A stretch of DNA of 64,000 nucleotides, taken from assembly GCA_964019165.1 (NCBI GenBank), contig OZ025286.1, positions 10,948,188 to 11,012,187 on the forward strand, written 5' to 3'. Made by a program: the position numbers and the translations under genes. Within the stretch, counting starts at the first letter, position 1; every line of letters starts with the position of its first letter. Under the pieces are notes generated by a model. It saw nothing but the letters and a program-made list of their open reading frames with translations, searched no databases and was not told the DNA's origin. Positions 35,159-50,208 of the stretch are shown here, piece by piece. This DNA is from Mastigias papua (Eukaryota; Cnidaria; Scyphozoa; Rhizostomeae; Mastigiidae).

Positions 35159-36457
35159 AGCTACTGGTCTCCGCTATCGAATCAACATTGTTTCAGGGGG
35201 GGAGGGGGTCTACATTTTAAGTGGTGTCAAGGAGAAGCGGCAGGAGTCGGAAATCTATACAATTGTGTGGTGTTCCAACTACTTTTGGCAGGCATTGTCT
35301 GAATCTCATATTTAAGGAGGACAGGTACAGTTCCAACGATGGATCATACTAATAGGTTTTCGAGGGTGCTGATTTGATTTTTAGCGGAATCAGAGCCATA
35401 TCTCCACGGGATCATTAGCTTTCGTGCTAATTTGATGTCTTTATATGCAGTTTATTGACGAAAATTCAGCAAAATGTCTAGAAATTTCAACTATAGTACA
35501 AATGCTGTCAAAAATAATTGAAATGCACTGCGATCATCTCCTCTTCATATTATTAGCATATATCGGACATATGGGTAGAATTCTTAGATAAACAGCAAAG
35601 AAAATAAATAAACAAGTTATACGTTTTTATGTCATTGGGGTATCTAAAAATGTATACATTGCAGTACATTACTAGTACAAGTGAGGTAAGTGTAACTGAT
35701 AATAAGTAAACCTTATTCTTTATATATCATTAAAATTATGTAGGAAGTTTCGAGCCTGCAACTTTTGTGCTCAAAGAATTGCCTTTTAAATAACAACCTG
35801 AGCTACATCAACTGGAAGCGAAATCTGTCCTCTCATGAGATGGGGGATAAAAGCTGAGCCGTTACAAAGCTGAATATTTATATTTTACCGCATTTCCATA
35901 TTGTACCAGTTAAGAAAACATTAATAGTAAGCGTAGAAGACTATTTCAGACTCTCATGACACTGCAATGTCCTTATAACTATGCAGGAATAGTGTGAACA
36001 AAGCTTATTTAATTGCCTACAGTAACGCTGGCACTGAGGTAGTAGGCAGAAACAAGTTCTCCCCTGCAATATTCCAATCCTTTCAGTCTGTTAAAGCATC
36101 AGGAGTTATATTCAATCAGTGCAGTGTATGAAGCAGCATGAAACTGGCAGTTACCTTTTTTATATGCTTTGCTATTAGAGAGGACACAAAGATACTTCCA
36201 TCTTACCCCACCAAACGCCCGAATATCGCTCCGTTATTGACGATCGGGAAATAGAAATCATTAGAAATCATCACTGTTCCTGGAAAACTTTCCGATTTCA
36301 AGCACGATGTTGATATTCAAAGCCAGAAAGCAGCTATATCCTGTGAATATTGTTGCGCAACATTACTACTACAATAACTATGTCATCAACTCCATAGACA
36401 CGTAATTGTCCTTCGCAGTTTGCACGCTTCGCATGAGTTCATCTTTGTACACAATGG

Positions 36458-39142
36458 CTACGAGCAACGGTCTACAACGGTCTACACTTTCTATAATTCC
36501 CACTGTCCCTTCCAGTGAGAAGTATTACCCCAAAAATGGTTCCCAAACGTTGTGCTTTATGTGCTAGTATGTGCATGTTGTGTAGTCTCTGCCGAATAAT
36601 GAGCATTTTCAGCAAAATTAGCAAATATCTCAACGGTCTACACTTTTTTGAAAATAAATTTGACCTAGTATTAAACTATTTCACAAAAAGTGTAGACCGT
36701 TGATGTTTTCATCTTTTCCTCGGCAATGGTACAATAACTGTACGCAATCTATTGCAGGTGAAATACTCGTTAGAAAAGCTATCTTGTGCATAGTTCTCAA
36801 TGTCGAAATCTCTACCATAAGATTTATTTTCATTTTCCAAAGTTTGTAGACCGTTGTGTAGACCGTTGAGATAGTCGGCCATGACGTCAGTCATTATGCA
36901 AGTCAGTAGCCTCGATACTAAGAAGAGGGGTTCTATACCTGTAACATTCGTGGATCGGGTTCCTTCTAGAGTAGGCACATTCGCACAAGGAAAAGTAGAG
37001 GAACGCACCCCCTTCATTATATATATATATATATATATCGTGTATATGAACATATGGATATTAATATAGGTATCAACATATATATAAATATATATATTTA
37101 TTCATATATATTTATATATATTTGTATAAATGTATATTTATATATAAAGGTATTTGCCTATATTTCTATATATTTATTTATACTTATATTTTTATATGTA
37201 TATTTATCTATACATGGCTATGCTTTAAATCCCCATGGCAGATCTAGCTGATCAGCTTGAGTTAAAAATCAAATAAAATAGAAAACAGATGCAATGCGCC
37301 AGTCAATACTTGATTGAAGCCCTAAAGCTTACCTATTGCTTAGACAATGATGCATTGTTGCTACTGTAAGATCAATTATAGGTAAACGACTCCGCAACTC
37401 TATTATCGAAATACACAAAGAAAAGGTGTAATCAAGTCGATATCTTCTTGTCATATGCTGGTAGAGAGGTTGACTATCTGTTTCATTTGTGAATTTACTT
37501 CCTTTATTTACAATTCATTAGCAAAGAAACATGACATCATAATCATCATTGAATTTAGGGGATTTGCCAAGCCCCCTGCCAGTATCTCGGTAAGGTGTTA
37601 CCTAATTGAGATTTCGTCAGCGGAAATGAAATCAGCGCCCTCAATTACCCCATGTTTGGGAAAGGGTGTACGGCTGTATCGTATAGGTTCGAATATAAAA
37701 TTCAGACAATGCCTGCCAAAAGTCTTGGAACACTTGCTATGATTTACGCTATAGATGAGCTATAGCGTCCCCTCCCCCGTTAAACAATGTTGTATGATGC
37801 AAATATGGGCAACTCGAAGGCCAAAAGTGATGCGTGTTGTTAAAGCTACTGGTCTCCGCTATCGAATCAACATTGTTTCAGGGGGGGAGGGGGTCTACAT
37901 TTTAAGTGGTGTCAAGGAGAAGCGGCAGGAGTCGGAAATCTATACAATTGTGTGGTGTTCCAACTACTTTTGGCAGGCATTGTCTGAATCTCATATTTAA
38001 GGAGGACAGGTACAGTTCCAACGATGGATCATACTAATAGGTTTTCGAGGGTGCTGATTTGATTTTTAGCGGAATCAGAGCCATATCTCCACGGGATCAT
38101 TAGCTTTCGTGCTAATTTGATGTCTTTATATGCAGTTTATTGACGAAAATTCAGCAAAATGTCTAGAAATTTCAACTATAGTACAAATGCTGTCAAAAAT
38201 AATTGAAATGCACTGCGATCATCTCCTCTTCATATTATTAGCATATATCGGACATATGGGTAGAATTCTTAGATAAACAGCAAAGAAAATAAATAAACAA
38301 GTTATACGTTTTTATGTCATTGGGGTATCTAAAAATGTATACATTGCAGTACATTACTAGTACAAGTGAGGTAAGTGTAACTGATAATAAGTAAACCTTA
38401 TTCTTTATATATCATTAAAATTATGTAGGAAGTTTCGAGCCTGCAACTTTTGTGCTCAAAGAATTGCCTTTTAAATAACAACCTGAGCTACATCAACTGG
38501 AAGCGAAATCTGTCCTCTCATGAGATGGGGGATAAAAGCTGAGCCGTTACAAAGCTGAATATTTATATTTTACCGCATTTCCATATTGTACCAGTTAAGA
38601 AAACATTAATAGTAAGCGTAGAAGACTATTTCAGACTCTCATGACACTGCAATGTCCTTATAACTATGCAGGAATAGTGTGAACAAAGCTTATTTAATTG
38701 CCTACAGTAACGCTGGCACTGAGGTAGTAGGCAGAAACAAGTTCTCCCCTGCAATATTCCAATCCTTTCAGTCTGTTAAAGCATCAGGAGTTATATTCAA
38801 TCAGTGCAGTGTATGAAGCAGCATGAAACTGGCAGTTACCTTTTTTATATGCTTTGCTATTAGAGAGGACACAAAGATACTTCCATCTTACCCCACCAAA
38901 CGCCCGAATATCGCTCCGTTATTGACGATCGGGAAATAGAAATCATTAGAAATCATCACTGTTCCTGGAAAACTTTCCGATTTCAAGCACGATGTTGATA
39001 TTCAAAGCCAGAAAGCAGCTATATCCTGTGAATATTGTTGCGCAACATTACTACTACAATAACTATGTCATCAACTCCATAGACACGTAATTGTCCTTCG
39101 CAGTTTGCACGCTTCGCATGAGTTCATCTTTGTACACAATGG
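36458..39142 (+). repeat. Satellite unit 13 (2685 bp)
   Basis: Complete unit without transposon, (TA)10, A/A class. The TTAA used in units 11-12 is intact and single here. Confidence 0.97.
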
Positions 39143-41829
39143 CTACGAGCAACGGTCTACAACGGTCTACACTTTCTATAATTCCCACTGTCCCTTCCAG
39201 TGAGAAGTATTACCCCAAAAATGGTTCCCAAACGTTGTGCTTTATGTGCTAGTATGTGCATGTTGTGTAGTCTCTGCCGAATAATGAGCATTTTCAGCAA
39301 AATTAGCAAATATCTCAACGGTCTACACTTTTTTGAAAATAAATTTGACCTAGTATTAAACTATTTCACAAAAAGTGTAGACCGTTGATGTTTTCATCTT
39401 TTCCTCGGCAATGGTACAATAACTGTACGCAATCTATTGCAGGTGAAATACTCGTTAGAAAAGCTATCTTGTGCATAGTTCTCAATGTCGAAATCTCTAC
39501 CATAAGATTTATTTTCATTTTCCAAAGTTTGTAGACCGTTGTGTAGACCGTTGAGATAGTCGGCCATGACGTCAGTCATTATGCAAGTCAGTAGCCTCGA
39601 TACTAAGAAGAGGGGTTCTATACCTGTAACATTCGTGGATCGGGTTCCTTCTAGAGTAGGCACATTCGCACAAGGAAAAGTAGAGGAACGCACCCCCTTC
39701 ATTATATATATATATATATATATATCGTGTATATGAACATATGGATATTAATATAGGTATCAACATATATATAAATATATATATTTATTCATATATATTT
39801 ATATATATTTGTATAAATGTATATTTATATATAAAGGTATTTGCCTATATTTCTATATATTTATTTATACTTATATTTTTATATGTATATTTATCTATAC
39901 ATGGCTATGCTTTAAATCCCCATGGCAGATCTAGCTGATCAGCTTGAGTTAAAAATCAAATAAAATAGAAAACAGATGCAATGCGCCAGTCAATACTTGA
40001 TTGAAGCCCTAAAGCTTACCTATTGCTTAGACAATGATGCATTGTTGCTACTGTAAGATCAATTATAGGTAAACGACTCCGCAACTCTATTATCGAAATA
40101 CACAAAGAAAAGGTGTAATCAAGTCGATATCTTCTTGTCATATGCTGGTAGAGAGGTTGACTATCTGTTTCATTTGTGAATTTACTTCCTTTATTTACAA
40201 TTCATTAGCAAAGAAACATGACATCATAATCATCATTGAATTTAGGGGATTTGCCAAGCCCCCTGCCAGTATCTCGGTAAGGTGTTACCTAATTGAGATT
40301 TCGTCAGCGGAAATGAAATCAGCGCCCTCAATTACCCCATGTTTGGGAAAGGGTGTACGGCTGTATCGTATAGGTTCGAATATAAAATTCAGACAATGCC
40401 TGCCAAAAGTCTTGGAACACTTGCTATGATTTACGCTATAGATGAGCTATAGCGTCCCCTCCCCCGTTAAACAATGTTGTATGATGCAAATATGGGCAAC
40501 TCGAAGGCCAAAAGTGATGCGTGTTGTTAAAGCTACTGGTCTCCGCTATCGAATCAACATTGTTTCAGGGGGGGAGGGGGTCTACATTTTAAGTGGTGTC
40601 AAGGAGAAGCGGCAGGAGTCGGAAATCTATACAATTGTGTGGTGTTCCAACTACTTTTGGCAGGCATTGTCTGAATCTCATATTTAAGGAGGACAGGTAC
40701 AGTTCCAACGATGGATCATACTAATAGGTTTTCGAGGGTGCTGATTTGATTTTTAGCGGAATCAGAGCCATATCTCCACGGGATCATTAGCTTTCGTGCT
40801 AATTTGATGTCTTTATATGCAGTTTATTGACGAAAATTCAGCAAAATGTCTAGAAATTTCAACTATAGTACAAATGCTGTCAAAAATAATTGAAATGCAC
40901 TGCGATCATCTCCTCTTCATATTATTAGCATATATCGGACATATGGGTAGAATTCTTAGATAAACAGCAAAGAAAATAAATAAACAAGTTATACGTTTTT
41001 ATGTCATTGGGGTATCTAAAAATGTATACATTGCAGTACATTACTAGTACAAGTGAGGTAAGTGTAACTGATAATAAGTAAACCTTATTCTTTATATATC
41101 ATTAAAATTATGTAGGAAGTTTCGAGCCTGCAACTTTTGTGCTCAAAGAATTGCCTTTTAAATAACAACCTGAGCTACATCAACTGGAAGCGAAATCTGT
41201 CCTCTCATGAGATGGGGGATAAAAGCTGAGCCGTTACAAAGCTGAATATTTATATTTTACCGCATTTCCATATTGTACCAGTTAAGAAAACATTAATAGT
41301 AAGCGTAGAAGACTATTTCAGACTCTCATGACACTGCAATGTCCTTATAACTATGCAGGAATAGTGTGAACAAAGCTTATTTAATTGCCTACAGTAACGC
41401 TGGCACTGAGGTAGTAGGCAGAAACAAGTTCTCCCCTGCAATATTCCAATCCTTTCAGTCTGTTAAAGCATCAGGAGTTATATTCAATCAGTGCAGTGTA
41501 TGAAGCAGCATGAAACTGGCAGTTACCTTTTTTATATGCTTTGCTATTAGAGAGGACACAAAGATACTTCCATCTTACCCCACCAAACGCCCGAATATCG
41601 CTCCGTTATTGACGATCGGGAAATAGAAATCATTAGAAATCATCACTGTTCCTGGAAAACTTTCCGATTTCAAGCACGATGTTGATATTCAAAGCCAGAA
41701 AGCAGCTATATCCTGTGAATATTGTTGCGCAACATTACTACTACAATAACTATGTCATCAACTCCATAGACACGTAATTGTCCTTCGCAGTTTGCACGCT
41801 TCGCATGAGTTCATCTTTGTACACAATGG
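39143..41829 (+). repeat. Satellite unit 14 (2687 bp)
   Basis: Complete unit, back to the long (TA)11 allele, A/A class. Confidence 0.97.
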
Positions 41830-44516
41830 CTACGAGCAACGGTCTACAACGGTCTACACTTTCTATAATTCCCACTGTCCCTTCCAGTGAGAAGTATTAC
41901 CCCAAAAATGGTTCCCAAACGTTGTGCTTTATGTGCTAGTATGTGCATGTTGTGTAGTCTCTGCCGAATAATGAGCATTTTCAGCAAAATTAGCAAATAT
42001 CTCAACGGTCTACACTTTTTTGAAAATAAATTTGACCTAGTATTAAACTATTTCACAAAAAGTGTAGACCGTTGATGTTTTCATCTTTTCCTCGGCAATG
42101 GTACAATAACTGTACGCAATCTATTGCAGGTGAAATACTCGTTAGAAAAGCTATCTTGTGCATAGTTCTCAATGTCGAAATCTCTACCATAAGATTTATT
42201 TTCATTTTCCAAAGTTTGTAGACCGTTGTGTAGACCGTTGAGATAGTCGGCCATGACGTCAGTCATTATGCAAGTCAGTAGCCTCGATACTAAGAAGAGG
42301 GGTTCTATACCTGTAACATTCGTGGATCGGGTTCCTTCTAGAGTAGGCACATTCGCACAAGGAAAAGTAGAGGAACGCACCCCCTTCATTATATATATAT
42401 ATATATATATATCGTGTATATGAACATATGGATATTAATATAGGTATCAACATATATATAAATATATATATTTATTCATATATATTTATATATATTTGTA
42501 TAAATGTATATTTATATATAAAGGTATTTGCCTATATTTCTATATATTTATTTATACTTATATTTTTATATGTATATTTATCTATACATGGCTATGCTTT
42601 AAATCCCCATGGCAGATCTAGCTGATCAGCTTGAGTTAAAAATCAAATAAAATAGAAAACAGATGCAATGCGCCAGTCAATACTTGATTGAAGCCCTAAA
42701 GCTTACCTATTGCTTAGACAATGATGCATTGTTGCTACTGTAAGATCAATTATAGGTAAACGACTCCGCAACTCTATTATCGAAATACACAAAGAAAAGG
42801 TGTAATCAAGTCGATATCTTCTTGTCATATGCTGGTAGAGAGGTTGACTATCTGTTTCATTTGTGAATTTACTTCCTTTATTTACAATTCATTAGCAAAG
42901 AAACATGACATCATAATCATCATTGAATTTAGGGGATTTGCCAAGCCCCCTGCCAGTATCTCGGTAAGGTGTTACCTAATTGAGATTTCGTCAGCGGAAA
43001 TGAAATCAGCGCCCTCAATTACCCCATGTTTGGGAAAGGGTGTACGGCTGTATCGTATAGGTTCGAATATAAAATTCAGACAATGCCTGCCAAAAGTCTT
43101 GGAACACTTGCTATGATTTACGCTATAGATGAGCTATAGCGTCCCCTCCCCCGTTAAACAATGTTGTATGATGCAAATATGGGCAACTCGAAGGCCAAAA
43201 GTGATGCGTGTTGTTAAAGCTACTGGTCTCCGCTATCGAATCAACATTGTTTCAGGGGGGGAGGGGGTCTACATTTTAAGTGGTGTCAAGGAGAAGCGGC
43301 AGGAGTCGGAAATCTATACAATTGTGTGGTGTTCCAACTACTTTTGGCAGGCATTGTCTGAATCTCATATTTAAGGAGGACAGGTACAGTTCCAACGATG
43401 GATCATACTAATAGGTTTTCGAGGGTGCTGATTTGATTTTTAGCGGAATCAGAGCCATATCTCCACGGGATCATTAGCTTTCGTGCTAATTTGATGTCTT
43501 TATATGCAGTTTATTGACGAAAATTCAGCAAAATGTCTAGAAATTTCAACTATAGTACAAATGCTGTCAAAAATAATTGAAATGCACTGCGATCATCTCC
43601 TCTTCATATTATTAGCATATATCGGACATATGGGTAGAATTCTTAGATAAACAGCAAAGAAAATAAATAAACAAGTTATACGTTTTTATGTCATTGGGGT
43701 ATCTAAAAATGTATACATTGCAGTACATTACTAGTACAAGTGAGGTAAGTGTAACTGATAATAAGTAAACCTTATTCTTTATATATCATTAAAATTATGT
43801 AGGAAGTTTCGAGCCTGCAACTTTTGTGCTCAAAGAATTGCCTTTTAAATAACAACCTGAGCTACATCAACTGGAAGCGAAATCTGTCCTCTCATGAGAT
43901 GGGGGATAAAAGCTGAGCCGTTACAAAGCTGAATATTTATATTTTACCGCATTTCCATATTGTACCAGTTAAGAAAACATTAATAGTAAGCGTAGAAGAC
44001 TATTTCAGACTCTCATGACACTGCAATGTCCTTATAACTATGCAGGAATAGTGTGAACAAAGCTTATTTAATTGCCTACAGTAACGCTGGCACTGAGGTA
44101 GTAGGCAGAAACAAGTTCTCCCCTGCAATATTCCAATCCTTTCAGTCTGTTAAAGCATCAGGAGTTATATTCAATCAGTGCAGTGTATGAAGCAGCATGA
44201 AACTGGCAGTTACCTTTTTTATATGCTTTGCTATTAGAGAGGACACAAAGATACTTCCATCTTACCCCACCAAACGCCCGAATATCGCTCCGTTATTGAC
44301 GATCGGGAAATAGAAATCATTAGAAATCATCACTGTTCCTGGAAAACTTTCCGATTTCAAGCACGATGTTGATATTCAAAGCCAGAAAGCAGCTATATCC
44401 TGTGAATATTGTTGCGCAACATTACTACTACAATAACTATGTCATCAACTCCATAGACACGTAATTGTCCTTCGCAGTTTGCACGCTTCGCATGAGTTCA
44501 TCTTTGTACACAATGG
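41830..44516 (+). repeat. Satellite unit 15 (2687 bp)
   Basis: Complete unit, (TA)11, A/A class. With unit 14 it forms a two-unit block of the long allele inside short-allele neighbours. Confidence 0.97.
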
Positions 44517-47201
44517 CTACGAGCAACGGTCTACAACGGTCTACACTTTCTATAATTCCCACTGTCCCTTCCAGTGAGAAGTATTACCCCAAAAATGGTT
44601 CCCAAACGTTGTGCTTTATGTGCTAGTATGTGCATGTTGTGTAGTCTCTGCCGAATAATGAGCATTTTCAGCAAAATTAGCAAATATCTCAACGGTCTAC
44701 ACTTTTTTGAAAATAAATTTGACCTAGTATTAAACTATTTCACAAAAAGTGTAGACCGTTGATGTTTTCATCTTTTCCTCGGCAATGGTACAATAACTGT
44801 ACGCAATCTATTGCAGGTGAAATACTCGTTAGAAAAGCTATCTTGTGCATAGTTCTCAATGTCGAAATCTCTACCATAAGATTTATTTTCATTTTCCAAA
44901 GTTTGTAGACCGTTGTGTAGACCGTTGAGATAGTCGGCCATGACGTCAGTCATTATGCAAGTCAGTAGCCTCGATACTAAGAAGAGGGGTTCTATACCTG
45001 TAACATTCGTGGATCGGGTTCCTTCTAGAGTAGGCACATTCGCACAAGGAAAAGTAGAGGAACGCACCCCCTTCATTATATATATATATATATATATCGT
45101 GTATATGAACATATGGATATTAATATAGGTATCAACATATATATAAATATATATATTTATTCATATATATTTATATATATTTGTATAAATGTATATTTAT
45201 ATATAAAGGTATTTGCCTATATTTCTATATATTTATTTATACTTATATTTTTATATGTATATTTATCTATACATGGCTATGCTTTAAATCCCCATGGCAG
45301 ATCTAGCTGATCAGCTTGAGTTAAAAATCAAATAAAATAGAAAACAGATGCAATGCGCCAGTCAATACTTGATTGAAGCCCTAAAGCTTACCTATTGCTT
45401 AGACAATGATGCATTGTTGCTACTGTAAGATCAATTATAGGTAAACGACTCCGCAACTCTATTATCGAAATACACAAAGAAAAGGTGTAATCAAGTCGAT
45501 ATCTTCTTGTCATATGCTGGTAGAGAGGTTGACTATCTGTTTCATTTGTGAATTTACTTCCTTTATTTACAATTCATTAGCAAAGAAACATGACATCATA
45601 ATCATCATTGAATTTAGGGGATTTGCCAAGCCCCCTGCCAGTATCTCGGTAAGGTGTTACCTAATTGAGATTTCGTCAGCGGAAATGAAATCAGCGCCCT
45701 CAATTACCCCATGTTTGGGAAAGGGTGTACGGCTGTATCGTATAGGTTCGAATATAAAATTCAGACAATGCCTGCCAAAAGTCTTGGAACACTTGCTATG
45801 ATTTACGCTATAGATGAGCTATAGCGTCCCCTCCCCCGTTAAACAATGTTGTATGATGCAAATATGGGCAACTCGAAGGCCAAAAGTGATGCGTGTTGTT
45901 AAAGCTACTGGTCTCCGCTATCGAATCAACATTGTTTCAGGGGGGGAGGGGGTCTACATTTTAAGTGGTGTCAAGGAGAAGCGGCAGGAGTCGGAAATCT
46001 ATACAATTGTGTGGTGTTCCAACTACTTTTGGCAGGCATTGTCTGAATCTCATATTTAAGGAGGACAGGTACAGTTCCAACGATGGATCATACTAATAGG
46101 TTTTCGAGGGTGCTGATTTGATTTTTAGCGGAATCAGAGCCATATCTCCACGGGATCATTAGCTTTCGTGCTAATTTGATGTCTTTATATGCAGTTTATT
46201 GACGAAAATTCAGCAAAATGTCTAGAAATTTCAACTATAGTACAAATGCTGTCAAAAATAATTGAAATGCACTGCGATCATCTCCTCTTCATATTATTAG
46301 CATATATCGGACATATGGGTAGAATTCTTAGATAAACAGCAAAGAAAATAAATAAACAAGTTATACGTTTTTATGTCATTGGGGTATCTAAAAATGTATA
46401 CATTGCAGTACATTACTAGTACAAGTGAGGTAAGTGTAACTGATAATAAGTAAACCTTATTCTTTATATATCATTAAAATTATGTAGGAAGTTTCGAGCC
46501 TGCAACTTTTGTGCTCAAAGAATTGCCTTTTAAATAACAACCTGAGCTACATCAACTGGAAGCGAAATCTGTCCTCTCATGAGATGGGGGATAAAAGCTG
46601 AGCCGTTACAAAGCTGAATATTTATATTTTACCGCATTTCCATATTGTACCAGTTAAGAAAACATTAATAGTAAGCGTAGAAGACTATTTCAGACTCTCA
46701 TGACACTGCAATGTCCTTATAACTATGCAGGAATAGTGTGAACAAAGCTTATTTAATTGCCTACAGTAACGCTGGCACTGAGGTAGTAGGCAGAAACAAG
46801 TTCTCCCCTGCAATATTCCAATCCTTTCAGTCTGTTAAAGCATCAGGAGTTATATTCAATCAGTGCAGTGTATGAAGCAGCATGAAACTGGCAGTTACCT
46901 TTTTTATATGCTTTGCTATTAGAGAGGACACAAAGATACTTCCATCTTACCCCACCAAACGCCCGAATATCGCTCCGTTATTGACGATCGGGAAATAGAA
47001 ATCATTAGAAATCATCACTGTTCCTGGAAAACTTTCCGATTTCAAGCACGATGTTGATATTCAAAGCCAGAAAGCAGCTATATCCTGTGAATATTGTTGC
47101 GCAACATTACTACTACAATAACTATGTCATCAACTCCATAGACACGTAATTGTCCTTCGCAGTTTGCACGCTTCGCATGAGTTCATCTTTGTACACAATG
47201 G
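44517..47201 (+). repeat. Satellite unit 16 (2685 bp)
   Basis: Complete unit, (TA)10, A/A class, no net indel. Confidence 0.97.
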
Positions 47202-49886
47202 CTACGAGCAACGGTCTACAACGGTCTACACTTTCTATAATTCCCACTGTCCCTTCCAGTGAGAAGTATTACCCCAAAAATGGTTCCCAAACGTTGTGCT
47301 TTATGTGCTAGTATGTGCATGTTGTGTAGTCTCTGCCGAATAATGAGCATTTTCAGCAAAATTAGCAAATATCTCAACGGTCTACACTTTTTTGAAAATA
47401 AATTTGACCTAGTATTAAACTATTTCACAAAAAGTGTAGACCGTTGATGTTTTCATCTTTTCCTCGGCAATGGTACAATAACTGTACGCAATCTATTGCA
47501 GGTGAAATACTCGTTAGAAAAGCTATCTTGTGCATAGTTCTCAATGTCGAAATCTCTACCATAAGATTTATTTTCATTTTCCAAAGTTTGTAGACCGTTG
47601 TGTAGACCGTTGAGATAGTCGGCCATGACGTCAGTCATTATGCAAGTCAGTAGCCTCGATACTAAGAAGAGGGGTTCTATACCTGTAACATTCGTGGATC
47701 GGGTTCCTTCTAGAGTAGGCACATTCGCACAAGGAAAAGTAGAGGAACGCACCCCCTTCATTATATATATATATATATATATCGTGTATATGAACATATG
47801 GATATTAATATAGGTATCAACATATATATAAATATATATATTTATTCATATATATTTATATATATTTGTATAAATGTATATTTATATATAAAGGTATTTG
47901 CCTATATTTCTATATATTTATTTATACTTATATTTTTATATGTATATTTATCTATACATGGCTATGCTTTAAATCCCCATGGCAGATCTAGCTGATCAGC
48001 TTGAGTTAAAAATCAAATAAAATAGAAAACAGATGCAATGCGCCAGTCAATACTTGATTGAAGCCCTAAAGCTTACCTATTGCTTAGACAATGATGCATT
48101 GTTGCTACTGTAAGATCAATTATAGGTAAACGACTCCGCAACTCTATTATCGAAATACACAAAGAAAAGGTGTAATCAAGTCGATATCTTCTTGTCATAT
48201 GCTGGTAGAGAGGTTGACTATCTGTTTCATTTGTGAATTTACTTCCTTTATTTACAATTCATTAGCAAAGAAACATGACATCATAATCATCATTGAATTT
48301 AGGGGATTTGCCAAGCCCCCTGCCAGTATCTCGGTAAGGTGTTACCTAATTGAGATTTCGTCAGCGGAAATGAAATCAGCGCCCTCAATTACCCCATGTT
48401 TGGGAAAGGGTGTACGGCTGTATCGTATAGGTTCGAATATAAAATTCAGACAATGCCTGCCAAAAGTCTTGGAACACTTGCTATGATTTACGCTATAGAT
48501 GAGCTATAGCGTCCCCTCCCCCGTTAAACAATGTTGTATGATGCAAATATGGGCAACTCGAAGGCCAAAAGTGATGCGTGTTGTTAAAGCTACTGGTCTC
48601 CGCTATCGAATCAACATTGTTTCAGGGGGGGAGGGGGTCTACATTTTAAGTGGTGTCAAGGAGAAGCGGCAGGAGTCGGAAATCTATACAATTGTGTGGT
48701 GTTCCAACTACTTTTGGCAGGCATTGTCTGAATCTCATATTTAAGGAGGACAGGTACAGTTCCAACGATGGATCATACTAATAGGTTTTCGAGGGTGCTG
48801 ATTTGATTTTTAGCGGAATCAGAGCCATATCTCCACGGGATCATTAGCTTTCGTGCTAATTTGATGTCTTTATATGCAGTTTATTGACGAAAATTCAGCA
48901 AAATGTCTAGAAATTTCAACTATAGTACAAATGCTGTCAAAAATAATTGAAATGCACTGCGATCATCTCCTCTTCATATTATTAGCATATATCGGACATA
49001 TGGGTAGAATTCTTAGATAAACAGCAAAGAAAATAAATAAACAAGTTATACGTTTTTATGTCATTGGGGTATCTAAAAATGTATACATTGCAGTACATTA
49101 CTAGTACAAGTGAGGTAAGTGTAACTGATAATAAGTAAACCTTATTCTTTATATATCATTAAAATTATGTAGGAAGTTTCGAGCCTGCAACTTTTGTGCT
49201 CAAAGAATTGCCTTTTAAATAACAACCTGAGCTACATCAACTGGAAGCGAAATCTGTCCTCTCATGAGATGGGGGATAAAAGCTGAGCCGTTACAAAGCT
49301 GAATATTTATATTTTACCGCATTTCCATATTGTACCAGTTAAGAAAACATTAATAGTAAGCGTAGAAGACTATTTCAGACTCTCATGACACTGCAATGTC
49401 CTTATAACTATGCAGGAATAGTGTGAACAAAGCTTATTTAATTGCCTACAGTAACGCTGGCACTGAGGTAGTAGGCAGAAACAAGTTCTCCCCTGCAATA
49501 TTCCAATCCTTTCAGTCTGTTAAAGCATCAGGAGTTATATTCAATCAGTGCAGTGTATGAAGCAGCATGAAACTGGCAGTTACCTTTTTTATATGCTTTG
49601 CTATTAGAGAGGACACAAAGATACTTCCATCTTACCCCACCAAACGCCCGAATATCGCTCCGTTATTGACGATCGGGAAATAGAAATCATTAGAAATCAT
49701 CACTGTTCCTGGAAAACTTTCCGATTTCAAGCACGATGTTGATATTCAAAGCCAGAAAGCAGCTATATCCTGTGAATATTGTTGCGCAACATTACTACTA
49801 CAATAACTATGTCATCAACTCCATAGACACGTAATTGTCCTTCGCAGTTTGCACGCTTCGCATGAGTTCATCTTTGTACACAATGG
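47202..49886 (+). repeat. Satellite unit 17 (2685 bp)
   Basis: Complete unit, (TA)10, A/A class. Last full unit of contig B. Confidence 0.97.
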
Positions 49887-50208
49887 CTACGAGCAACGGT
49901 CTACAACGGTCTACACTTTCTATAATTCCCACTGTCCCTTCCAGTGAGAAGTATTACCCCAAAAATGGTTCCCAAACGTTGTGCTTTATGTGCTAGTATG
50001 TGCATGTTGTGTAGTCTCTGCCGAATAATGAGCATTTTCAGCAAAATTAGCAAATATCTCAACGGTCTACACTTTTTTGAAAATAAATTTGACCTAGTAT
50101 TAAACTATTTCACAAAAAGTGTAGACCGTTGATGTTTTCATCTTTTCCTCGGCAATGGTACAATAACTGTACGCAATCTATTGCAGGTGAAATACTCGTT
50201 AGAAAAGC
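49887..50208 (+). repeat. Satellite unit 18 (5' 322 bp, end of contig B)
   Basis: Head of a unit, cut by the second gap inside the compound inverted repeat. It keeps the left double motif and the perfect 19-bp inverted pair but loses the right double motif. Confidence 0.95.

Larger units (their letters stand above)
30624..36457 (+). repeat. Satellite unit 12, interrupted by transposon (5834 bp)
   Basis: Same structure as unit 11: (TA)10, A/A, with the transposon in the identical TTAA and the same total length. Satellite sequence occupies 30624-32009 and 35155-36457. With unit 11 it forms a tandem duplication of a 5834-bp composite unit. Confidence 0.97.
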
